Source of the DNA: Echinometra lucunter | Taxonomy: Eukaryota; Echinodermata; Echinoidea; Camarodonta; Echinometridae | DNA length: 64,000 nt | Reading direction: 5' to 3' | NCBI GenBank assembly: GCA_029962745.1 | Contig: CM057165.1 | Location: forward strand, 22,530,657-22,594,656 | In this document: positions 55,752 through 64,000 of the stretch, piece by piece | How positions within the stretch are numbered: the first letter of the stretch is position 1 | How the letters are laid out: each line of letters opens with the position of its first letter | The notes under the pieces: model-generated | What the model was told of the DNA's origin: nothing | Database searches by the model: none | The model's input: the letters and a program-made list of their open reading frames with translations, nothing else | Position numbers and translations under genes: made by a program

Positions 55752-55937
55752 GTGCCGTGGTCCAGTGGTTTAAGGCGCTTGACTCGAGACGCGAGAATCG
55801 GGGGTTCAGTCCCCGGCACGGCACCTATGCCCTTGAGCAATGCATTTGATCTACATTGCTCTTTTATCGTACATCAAATAAATTAATGTGCTATAGGTAT
55901 ATTGTTACCAACGTGTGCGAATGTGTTTTTTTTTTTA
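55752..55937 (+). mobile_element. tRNA-derived SINE (family A), copy 2
   Basis: tRNA-like head 55752-55824 (GTGCCG...CGGCAC stem, GTCCAGTGGTTTAAGG A box, GGTTCAGTCCC B box). It is followed by the body also seen at 2533-2606 (ATGCCCTTGAGCAA, ATCTACATTGCTCTTTTATCG) and a 3' part with ACCAACGTGTGCGAATGTG and a T-run. It is uninterrupted, so it shows what copy 1 looked like before its insertion. Confidence 0.8.
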
Positions 55938-56496
55938 ATGCGCTAGTGAACGATCACCATAATTTGTCAGAATGGGAGGTACAATGAACAAATTCTTTTT
56001 ACAATCATCGGAGATATCTTGTTGGTTTGCAAGCAGTTATCAACCAAATACGAAGGAGTATATTTCTATAGAAAATGTGACATATAAATTTACAATTATT
56101 TTTCTTGTTTGATATATAATGAAGATTCACTAACACGTTTTACAATGAGGTGAGATAGTCATAAATGACTATATTATACATTTTTTCTCTCTCAATAGGG
56201 ATATGAATAACAACAAGCTTTTCTTCCACATCCCATAAAATCTGTTCTTTTTTTTTTGTTGTTGTAGAAAGAATAGCATTTATTATGCGGTAAATCAAAA
56301 ATCTGAGCCCCGATGTTTTCAAATTTAGAGTCAAATTATATTTCACAAAGTGTTTTTGAAAAACAACTTGTCATAATGACTATCTAGGCTTCGATCTGAG
56401 GAGGAATCCGGAAACAAACTACAAAATAATACAAATCAGCATTGGTTTCAATCTTTAAAAATTTAAAACCAAAGGAAAACTAAAATTCCAACATAC
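55938..56496. other. Intron sequence, no gene seen
   Basis: AT-rich sequence between the SINE and the EGF exon. No feature recognised. Confidence 0.4.
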
Positions 56497-56607
56497 CTAC
56501 TGAGCAGTTCGTACCAGTGAAACCAGCATCACAGTCACAAGTATAAGAGTTTACACCATCCGTGCATATTCCATTTATACAAGGATCAGGATCACAGTCA
56601 TCAATAT
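56497..56607 (-). CDS. Exon encoding a calcium-binding-type EGF domain
   Basis: 111 nt, 37 codons, phase 1-1. Acceptor TTCCATTATAG| and donor GTAG|GTATGT. The protein reads IDDCDPDPCINGICTDGV, then NSYTCDCDAGFTGTNC and SV. It has all six EGF cysteines, the N-terminal D-I-D-D-C typical of calcium-binding EGF repeats, the N at the hydroxylation position and Y in the following motif. The entry codon is completed by AT, giving the expected leading Asp if the previous exon ends in G. Single EGF exons with phase 1-1 are readily shuffled among extracellular genes. Confidence 0.93.
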
Positions 56608-58228
56608 CTATAATGGAAGAATAAAATATTTTTTTGGAAAATACGTCGGAGAGAAACGAATGTCGAGTCAAATATTAATAGTAAAGTAAATTGGAAACAT
56701 ATCATGAAATGAAATAAGACAATATCATGATCGCATTTATCAACATCAATAATGGGATCAATATGGTGACTGATCCCATAGATCACCAAAATACACCAAA
56801 ATACACTAAAGGATTTTTATAATGTACATATTCCTGCCGAATTCGTGGATAGTCAGACAACTCGCTGCAAAAATATTATGATACTCAGACTGTTGGAATA
56901 AGAGAGTATACTTGCTGCCCGAAACCATCTTGTTCCTAGATCCCATGAGCAAGCTTAGAGAGCGAGTGAGAGAAAAAAAATGTACACTGCAAGCTGAGAA
57001 CAGGTTCTAGCGTGGTTTATGTCCATTCGCATGATTTTTGTAACGTACATTATCGGCATCTAATTGGCTACAGTGGTCAAAGGCCCTGCCTCCCGAAAAT
57101 GAATCCTGTTTTAGGTCAACTTGCCGCTCGATTCCTTGCAGTTGTATTACAATAATATTCTTTGAGTAGAAGAATAGTGTAACATTTAGACAGACACAAG
57201 ATGCAAACCAATTTTCTTTTTATTAGAATAGCAATTATTAATATAACCGGCACTGGTTAAGATACTTAAAATGCGAGCGAGTGCTTCCAAGTCTTTTCCG
57301 GTTTCTTCTTCTTTTCTTTTTCTTTCCTTCCTTTCTCCTCTTTTCTTTTCCTTCCCTCTCTCGTTTTTAGAGGGTGAATGGGGGGGGGGGCATAGCCCAA
57401 CTGTGCCTCTATCTACGCCAGTGTGCACGGGGTTTAGAGTGAGGCGATAGATTAAACCATTTAGACTGACGCTTTAGTGAAGAATGAAGAGAAGACGACA
57501 AAACAGGTACTGAAAATGAATGAGATGTTATGGGACATCGTCTGCTTGTGCAAATTATGTTAAAGCTGTGACGTCACACATCTCAGCAGAGTTCTTCAGT
57601 TGATATGTCGGGGTTGCATTTTAGCGTTTTGTAATTGAAAATAATCATTAATTCGAATGTTTTCAAGCGTTGAATTTTGACAACCTCGTCCAATCTAAGC
57701 TTCACCTTGCAATATTGAAAGTTTGAAAATCAATGAATATCCTTTCTTCGCTAAAAAATAACTTGGATACGAAGAATTTACAACGGATTCATTGACAGTA
57801 TATGTTCAAATTCATTTCTGAGTCCTGTCCCATTCTCAGACTGTAATTTCATACTTTATAGTCATGGTTATTTGGATTTTTTTAAAAATCTAATAACAAA
57901 TCCTTTTTGGAAAGACGCAATTTTTTCATGATGTATTTGTAGGAAAGCAAACAGATGCTCCAGCAAAGAAGAATTTTTCTCTGGAACTCCTTTGTCACAA
58001 TGAATACATTGCAATAAATAAAAATCTTGTTAATTTCAGACACTGGATCGAGCCAGAAAGATATGTCACTGACTGACTGAACTGAAGGAGAAAACGGTCA
58101 AGTTTTAATTAGACAAAAAATTATTGAAATTTACAATATTTCCATTGATCACCTAAAAATACTTCATTATATAACAGGAGATTAGTGAAATTGACCCACC
58201 CGGACTGGATGAGAGACATGTGCTTTAC
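56608..58228. other. Intron sequence with a possible EGF-exon relic
   Basis: At 56721-56754 the minus strand (CCATTATTGATGTTGATAAATGCGATCATGAT) resembles the start of the EGF exon with its acceptor destroyed; see findings. A pyrimidine-rich block and a run of 10 G occur near 57300-57390. Otherwise nothing recognised. Confidence 0.35.
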
Positions 58229-58433
58229 CGATAGATCAGAATACAGTCCGTAGAGATAACACATAGATGGAAAATGGGACTCTCATCACATTTTGTTGTT
58301 ATGATTTCGCTATGATCCAAACATCTGATTAAAAAATAAAAGTCACATTCAGGGTAGAGAATTTTCTCAGCTACAACGTACTCGAAGCTGGGCGAAATCA
58401 AGCAGAAATAACGGAAACGGTGCTCACAGAAAA
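58229..58433 (-). CDS. Possible exon: divergent SUEL-like cysteine-rich sequence
   Basis: A good acceptor (TTTACATTTCAG| at 58435-58434) opens a phase-1 frame of 67 codons. It starts FCEHRFRYFCLISPSFEYVV and continues AEKILYPEC, TTKCDESPIF and CVIST. It ends at donor ATCG|GTAAAG in phase 2, just before a stop. The leading C-E-H, the next Cys six residues on, and I/V-x-x-A-x-x-x-Y-x-E recall the first half of a SUEL domain, where YGR is usual. A second exon would be needed to complete it. The exit phase breaks the phase-1 rule of its neighbours. Real but divergent exon, pseudo-exon and chance are all possible. Confidence 0.4.
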
Positions 58434-58609
58434 CTGAAATGTAAATTAGAATCAAGATTTGAGAAAAAAGTCGTCCTATGTAGAGAATACACGTAAAATG
58501 TGCAAAAAATAACATGCCTCCGTTTATCGCAAAATTAGACCATGATGCCGTTGCCCAAATCAATAAATGAATACGCGTACCCTAAATAATACAGAGTTGG
58601 GGCGGTGGG

Positions 58610-59340
58610 CGGGGGGTCTTGACTTTTCGTCTTTGCGTCTAACGAAGTCGACTTGACGAGATCCAGGATTTTGTCTTCTTGTCTTCTCGCCCTGACGAAG
58701 TCGACTTGACGAGATCCAGGATTTTGTATTCTTGTCTTATCCTCATCAAGTCAACTTGACGAGATCCAGGATCTTGTCTTCTTGTCTTCTCGTCCCGACG
58801 AAGTCGACTGTCGACTTGACGAGATCCAGGATTGTCTTCTTGTCTTCTCATCCTCATCAAGCCGACTTTACGAGATCCAGGATTTTGTCTTCTTGTCATT
58901 TCATCCTCATCAAGTCGACATGACAAGATTTAGGATCTTGTATTCTTGTTTTATCGTCCTAATCAAGTCGACTTGACGAGATCCAGGATTTTGTCTTCTT
59001 GTCATCTCATCCTCATCAAGTTGACTTGACCGGATTCATGATCTTGGCTTGTCTTCTCGTCCTGAAAGAGTCTACTTGACGAGAATGAGGATCTTGTCTT
59101 CTTGTATTCTTGTTTTATCGTCCTAATCAAGTCGACTTGACGAGATCCAGGATTTTGTCTTCTTGTCATCTCATCCTCATCAAGTTGACTTGACCGGATT
59201 CATGATCTTGGCTTGTCTTCTCGTCCTGAAAGAGTCTACTTGACGAGAATGAGGATCTTGTCTTCTTTCATCGTCTTCTTGTCTTCTTGACTCCTTTTCT
59301 CGTCTTCTTGTCTTCGCTTCCTGAATCATTTCGTCTTCTG
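58610..59340. repeat. Minisatellite, approximately 54-bp units with a 164-bp higher-order repeat
   Basis: About a dozen units of GTCGACTTGACGAGATCCAGGAT followed by TTGTCTTCTTGTC(T/A)T and CTC(G/A)TCCT. A block of about 164 bp at 58940-59103 is repeated, apparently without change, at 59104-59267, so the array has expanded by a larger step recently. Coding-like frames in it (Arg/Gln/Asp-rich) follow from the repeat. The unit contains SalI-type GTCGAC. Confidence 0.92.
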
Positions 59341-59630
59341 GGGGCACTTTCAAGCTTCCATACACGCGCACTAGAAAACATAATGCCATATCTCCTGTCT
59401 TATGGAATTTACATTGGTTATACCAGTCCAGTTTCGAATCCTTTACAAGTTTTTTTTTAATAGCTTATGAGTGTTATTATGGACTAGCTCCTTCATTTTT
59501 GAATGATTTATACTCACTGCTTACAAACCAACTAGACATCGAGGGGACCCGGGGGGGGCAAAATCGATTTTTTTTTTTTTGCCCTTTCGAATGATTGCCC
59601 CCCCCCCCCCCCCCCCGCTTCCGGCGCCTA
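59341..59630. repeat. Fragment of the G/C-tract repeat family
   Basis: Positions 59535-59630 read GGGGGCAAAATCGATTTT ... CGAATGATTGCCC, a C-run of about 25, then GCTTCCGGCGCCTAT. This is the reverse complement of the block at 36290-36350 and 39172-39260. Confidence 0.75.
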
Positions 59631-61113
59631 TGGTGGCGTATCTAGGGGGGTTCAAGTGGGGCAAGTGCCCGGGCGGCACTTTGAGGAGGCGCAAAAATCG
59701 CAAAAGAGAGAAAGAAAAAAAGGGGAAAATGAGGGGAAAAACGTAATCCTTAAGGATTCTTCGCCCCATCGGCAGTGTAAATGCAGTACAATTACAGTTT
59801 TTGACGGTTCAAATTGCAAAAAAAAATCTTAAGTTAGGTTGCATTGCTCCCTCGAATAATTATTTCTTTCAGGATATCGTGATTTCGAGACCCCAGTTTA
59901 TAGTTCTTAAACAGCTTTTCTCAAGGGTTCCAAGTTTGAAAAATTAAGATTGTCGCTACATAAAACAGTATTTGCAGAGGTTCAGCACTTAAAAGAAATC
60001 TCAACTTTCAATTATGCGCCCCCCTCCCCATTGGCTGAGTAAATGAACTAGAAATACAGTTTTTGAGGGCTTAGAATGCGAAAATTTCTAAAGCTCGGTC
60101 GCTCTGCTCCCTCCCATTATTTTTAATCATTTCACTCACAAATATGTGCCAAAGAGAAAAGTAGATGCTGTTGTGAATAAAACCGGAGTTGTAGTAACTC
60201 GTAGTGGCAGGTTAGTAAAAAGTCCTGCACGTTTAGATTTATAATGTGTTGTAAATTCCATACATGTACAGTATGTATCGTCATATGTTTTTTATTATTA
60301 TTCTTTAGTAATCATGTCTAACGTTATAAGTGAAGTAATATAGACTATATTTTACAAATTATTTGTACATAATTATGTTTGAACTCTCATACCCCGAGAA
60401 GGGTCGATAGAGTCATTAAAATCTTATCTTATCTCATCTTATCTTATCTTATCTTATCTTATCTTATACTATCTAATCTTATCTTACCTTATCTTAACTT
60501 ATCTTATCTTATCTTAATCCATAATTAGTTTCTTTCAGGATCTCGTAATTTCGCCCCCCCCCCCCCACATATACCTTATAGTTCTTATTAAAACAGGCTT
60601 CTAAAGGGCTCATAATTTGAAATACATGTACATGTATAAAGATGTAATTGTCCTTTATTTGCCTGCAGGCTATGGAAATTGTATCCCCTCTCAATATTGC
60701 GCGCCCCCAAATTATAAGATAAAGTGCATAAAAGAGCATTTGAGAGATTCAACATTTACAAGGAATCTCAACGTTCAGTCGACTTGCCAAAATCCTCAAT
60801 AAGGCCTATTTCTCAAGGTTTTCGTTTAATTTTACTCCCATTTTTAGAAAGGAGTGAATGGAAAACCGTTCATCAATGTAATGAACAGACTTCGAAATTC
60901 TCAACCGCTCGATTGTAGTATTCAGTTGCGAAATTTCCTGGGTAAAATACGCAAGAAATTGTGTGTGGTACGGTTGCAAATGAAAAAAAATGCCGCTCGT
61001 TCGAATCGCTTCGCTCCCTCCATTGTACAATTAAGTAGATAGGTTTGGGCACTGGGGGGGGGGTGCAACTGTATTGTTTGCCCCGGGCGCCATGATCCCT
61101 AGATACACCACTG
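59631..61113. mobile_element. 1.48-kb TIR element (hAT-like ends), non-autonomous
   Basis: Left end TGGTGGCGTATCTAGGG and right end CCCTAGATACACCACTG are imperfect inverted repeats of the CAGTGGCGTA-type common in hAT elements. Inside both ends are GGGGCAAGTGCCC / GCAACTG...TTTGCCCCGGGCGCC blocks. It includes an ATCTT pentanucleotide array. CTCGGTCGCTCTGCTCCCTC-like words recur internally. No transposase frame; no clear 8-bp duplication. Confidence 0.68.
60419..60522. repeat. (ATCTT)n pentanucleotide array
   Basis: About 20 units of ATCTT with a few variants, inside the TIR element. Confidence 0.93.
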
Positions 61114-62269
61114 TAAAGTACTCAATGTTTGCTCAAACAAATTTAATGAAAATCCACTCATTCATGTATAAAGACTGATAACATAAAATCTTGCTAAGCA
61201 TGATGTGCCTGGTACACGGAAGTCTATGGAGTTTCGCTAACAATAGCAAATAATGATTTGTCAAAAATCATGTTAAAAAGGATGCGAGAATTTTAGCGTA
61301 AATTCTATCCCTTTTGACATTACCCTTAACAGCTATTTAATCTATCCCTGGATAATTCACGAGATATGATAATTGTAGAAATTCATTTTAAAAATCCATG
61401 CGGATTCTGAACCTCATGGAATGCAATATGCATTTAGAAATGTATCCCGATTGTGCGCGGGAACCGCCATTTCCGAATAAACTGATTTATTTTTACCTTG
61501 ACCTCCTGCCGTCCAGTCAGTGAGAAGAAAATCCATTGGTGTACATGCAAAGGGAAATGAAATTACAATCATTGTTGAAATAACATGACTGCCTATGACC
61601 TAAATATTTATCGTCATACTAATGGATTTTTTTCGTTAGATAGCTAAGCGATTGATATTTTTTTATCAAAGGCATTCTGGTTCACCTGACTGATAGGATA
61701 AGAGGAAACACAATCCGTTTTGCTTTGTTTTGACTTTAGCAAAATTCATTATTACATGGCTAAAATCTATACCATTAAAAGGGGATTTTGAATGTTTTCA
61801 TCTTAAGGTACTATTTAAATCAAAAACACAAGCTGAAAAATCGGTCCAAATGTTGTAATAATCAATATCCCATGGCATCAAATTGACGGCAATACTTTGA
61901 AAACACTCCTGTAGTTAGGACTACTCCACGTGATTCGCAATAATTCTGTTCTTAATGCGGTAAACAAATATTTCTTCCCTTTATCAGATACTAATTACAT
62001 TTCTGTAAGCTTGCAAAATTCTAAATAACAAATAAACAATTCAACTGTCGTATCAAATTGTGAGATGTATATTTAATTACAGACTTTAAAATTGGACATG
62101 CCTTTCTCTACATCATGCCTCGATAGAAGGAAATCATTTCAAATCTTGAACAAAAGTTACATTTTTTAATTGAATTTTCTATTTAGCATGACAATTTTAC
62201 AAAAGAATTATGCTGAAATAGAAAATTCAGGGGGGAAAAATGCACAAAGTTGCTCTCCTCGATACTCAC
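61114..62269. other. First-intron sequence, no confident exon
   Basis: Between the TIR element and exon 1. Near 61494-61610 the minus strand has donor-like CAAG|GTAAAA and some Cys-containing frame, but no reading that is open and spliced at both ends in the right phase. Nothing else recognised. Confidence 0.4.
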
Positions 62270-62339
62270 TCGATTCGGCCAGCAAGGTTGCAAACATGAG
62301 GAGGACGAGTTTGAAAGTCCCACTTTCCATGTTACCCAT
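62270..62339 (-). CDS. First coding exon: signal peptide
   Basis: An ATG at 62339 opens 23 codons plus one base before a consensus donor (TCGA|GTGAGTATC). The peptide has a short polar start (MGNMESGTFK), a hydrophobic core (LVLLMFATLLA) and a small/polar end (AES), a typical secretory signal. A second in-frame ATG (codon 4) is a possible alternative start. The exon ends in phase 1, the phase in which the EGF, SUEL, linker and SRCR exons downstream begin, so it can splice to any of them. A TATA box lies 104-111 nt upstream of the ATG. Connection to the downstream exons is inferred. Confidence 0.7.
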
Positions 62340-62442
62340 GGAAAGCTTTCAACACGAAGATGAAATTCAGATATTGGCATTGATCATGACGAGGTGTGAG
62401 AAAAGTTATATCACAAGTAGTCAGGCTCTCTACCAGTATCTA

Positions 62443-62450
62443 CTTTTATA
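62443..62450 (-). promoter_or_regulatory. TATA box upstream of exon 1
   Basis: TATAAAAG on the minus strand (context TGTATAAAAGTAGATA). If transcription starts about 30 bp downstream (near 62415), the 5' UTR would be about 75 nt and no upstream exon is required. A strong match to the metazoan consensus in the right place, but unproven. Confidence 0.6.
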
Positions 62451-63430
62451 CATGTAAAACTGGAGTGATAAATCCCTTGCATTCTGTCTATGTACCTTTG
62501 TGTTCATTCAATCTTTAGTTCTGACGTGTAATATGAAATAAAGGGCTGGTTCCACAAAACGTATTAATCTAGATTGAGGCAGTAGGACTTTCCTAATGTT
62601 ATTTATTTTCAAATCCTTGTATGAAGCAGTTTCTGTGTATCATTTATCACGGGTAATCGACATCCTGTTCTATTTTGAAACTTTTCTATTCCATTTGTTT
62701 TTCTCGCAAAACTGACTTTTATCATGTTTATCGCAATCCAAAACGCAGCAAAGAAAAAGAAATGACATCTATCAACACACTTTCCACATTTGAGATGACC
62801 GAATACAGTAGGAAAAAAACGAACACACATACACAATGAAAATAGGCTGTACAAAAATCACCTTGAGGCGATAAATGGATCTCATTCAGATCAACTCTAT
62901 ATTACCACTGCCTTGTGTCATTAGTTTGATGGTATTATAGCACGACAAAGGTGGAACGTTTATGATTTACTTGTGAGTCTTGAGAGTCCATTATTTTCAT
63001 GACATATTGAGCAGGTTGAGTGTTTGAGAGTGGTTGAATCTGAAAAGCACTATCTGAACTGATGTCCTTGCCATTGTTTGCATGTGACAGACTAGGTTTT
63101 TTCGTTATTTTAATGACAAAAAAACATTTAATTTGTATCCGAATAGGGTTGAAAAATGGCATTGTGTGTATGAATAAGGTTGAAGAATTGCGTGAGATTA
63201 GCGGATAGAGATTTTGAATCGCGAGATCTAGTCTTTTTTTCTTGCCTTGTATACTATTCTGTACTGACCTCGGTTTTTTGTTTTTCTTTACATTTTGATA
63301 CAGGTTTGTGCACTTTCTCCTCTACATTGATGAAGATATTTTCCCTTCCACTGGTCAAAATTTGATTATAACAAAATAGATAGGGAAGAAAAATGTTTTT
63401 GTGTACTTCCTCACAACGCTACTACCAACT
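62451..63430. other. Upstream flank, no gene seen
   Basis: AT-rich sequence upstream of the putative promoter. No exon on either strand recognised. Confidence 0.4.
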
Positions 63431-63439
63431 GCTTCTCTC

Positions 63440-63488
<49 letters not shown>
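63431..63488. repeat. (CT)n then (TA)n microsatellite
   Basis: CT run of about 38 bp followed by TA run of about 20 bp. A second TA run lies at 63700-63735. Confidence 0.92.
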
Positions 63489-63564
63489 GTATACACTTGG
63501 TGAATGCTATCCCTATAAACTTAAGAGTGCTCGATATCCGTGATGAGGCAGAGCATGAAATAAA

Positions 63565-63693
63565 TAATAAGTTCAAGTTACACAGTTGACGTGTGGTTCA
63601 TCTGTCTTCTGTATATTGGTTCATCTGGTTCATATGGTTCATCTGTTCATCTGTGGTTCAGATGAACCACATGTCAGCTGTGTAACTTGAACT

Positions 63694-63700
<7 letters not shown>
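63565..63700. repeat. Inverted repeat with GGTTCATCTG loop repeats
   Basis: AAGTTCAAGTTACACAG(T)TGAC and its inverse (GTCAGCTGTGTAACTTGAACTT) form arms of about 40 bp. The loop contains five GGTTCATCTG or GGTTCATATG-type words. TA runs flank it on both sides. Confidence 0.8.
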
Positions 63701-63739
<39 letters not shown>

Positions 63740-63899
63740 TATATATGTATATATATATGATCAGTCTCGGTGATGTACGTTTGCGGTTACGTTTGCATTG
63801 GTCTGCATTGATACCACGTGGTCGTAAGGTTGTCGATGTTTTTATTGTCATTTCATATGTGTACTGTACTCTACTGTCGTTATTATTATTATAATTATT

Positions 63900-63955
63900 G
63901 ATTCCAGATCCTGATGAAGGGCAGGTGCCCGAAAGCTTGGTCTTAATTGGTGGTA
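63900..63955 (+). ncRNA. Hammerhead-ribozyme-like motif (possible Penelope-type element)
   Basis: CTGATGA at 63912-63918, then a short hairpin (GGGCAGGTGCCC), then GAAA at 63932. This is the order of the conserved hammerhead core (CUGAUGA, stem II, GAAA). Stem II would be GGGC/GCCC with an extra A. A GTC candidate cleavage triplet follows at 63941, but stem III is not convincing, so it may be a degenerate copy. Hammerheads of this kind occur in Penelope-like retroelements. The window ends 45 bp later. Confidence 0.35.
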
Positions 63956-64000
63956 TATATGTCTTGCAACGGCCCTCTTCGTAAACCCCCCTTTTCGGAT

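Noticed and set aside
58639..58926. Arg/Asp/Gln repeat protein
   Set aside because: Translation of the 54-bp minisatellite; open only because the unit length is near a multiple of three.
61494..61610. Possible exon upstream of donor CAAG|GTAAAA on the minus strand
   Set aside because: The Cys-containing frame that enters in phase 1 reaches a stop before the donor, and the frame open to the donor has no suitable acceptor.
1..64000. CRISPR arrays, bacterial operons, integrons or prophage
   Set aside because: Spliced animal domain exons, SINEs and LINEs show eukaryotic nuclear DNA; the tandem repeats lack spacer structure.

Overview
The window looks like nuclear DNA from a marine deuterostome, most likely an echinoderm such as a sea urchin or sea star. 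The reasons are intron-split animal genes, no bacterial-style operons, and one minus-strand series of extracellular-domain exons (EGF, SUEL/rhamnose-binding lectin, SRCR, F5/8C discoidin) of the kind greatly expanded in echinoderms. The rest is dense with CR1/L2/Jockey-type LINEs, tRNA-derived SINEs, MITEs and foldback elements, and simple repeats. The species cannot be named from sequence alone; amphioxus or a hemichordate are less likely alternatives.

Host gene (minus strand, 62.4 kb down to 0.3 kb). A TATA box (62443-62450) lies about 100 nt upstream of an ATG exon that encodes a signal peptide and ends in phase 1 (62270-62339). Downstream on the same strand are a possible divergent SUEL-like exon (58229-58433), a calcium-binding-type EGF exon (56497-56607), a SUEL lectin exon (50504-50767), a 39-nt Thr/Pro/Glu linker exon (49733-49771), two 309-nt SRCR exons (18232-18540 and 13685-13993), a possible NTR/TIMP-like exon (11846-12069), and two consecutive F5/8C exons (9766-9950 and 328-483). 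The EGF, SUEL, linker and SRCR exons are all phase 1-1. The two F5/8C exons join in phase 0 into continuous discoidin sequence. The simplest reading is one secreted mosaic lectin/scavenger-receptor gene that continues past the left edge of the window. Two or more neighbouring genes of the same type remain possible.

Repeats, left to right. 0.5-9 kb: MITEs, a tRNA-type SINE split by a foldback, a 534-bp cruciform-rich foldback, a decayed LINE (5.5-8.0 kb) carrying a MITE, and another foldback. 14.4-16.3 kb: a foldback with purine/pyrimidine arms. 16.6-18.0 kb: a non-autonomous mariner-like element. 20.0-23.1 kb: a long-TIR element holding a 1.5-kb AGT-type array and an L2-type LINE tail. 24.6-26.8 kb: another TIR element with subterminal repeats. 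28.0-31.8 kb: a repeat bearing DR1-like motifs, then a LINE. 32.6-47.2 kb: a second mariner-like copy split by about 13 kb of LINE and MITE DNA, with several visible levels of nesting. 48.9-49.6 kb: three SINEs, two of them head to head. 51.6-55.0 kb: a Jockey-type LINE. 58.6-59.3 kb: a minisatellite. 63.9 kb: a hammerhead-like motif.

No transposon examined has an intact coding region; all carry stops or frameshifts. The transposon load sits in the introns of the host gene and largely explains why a transcript of modest length spans more than 62 kb.
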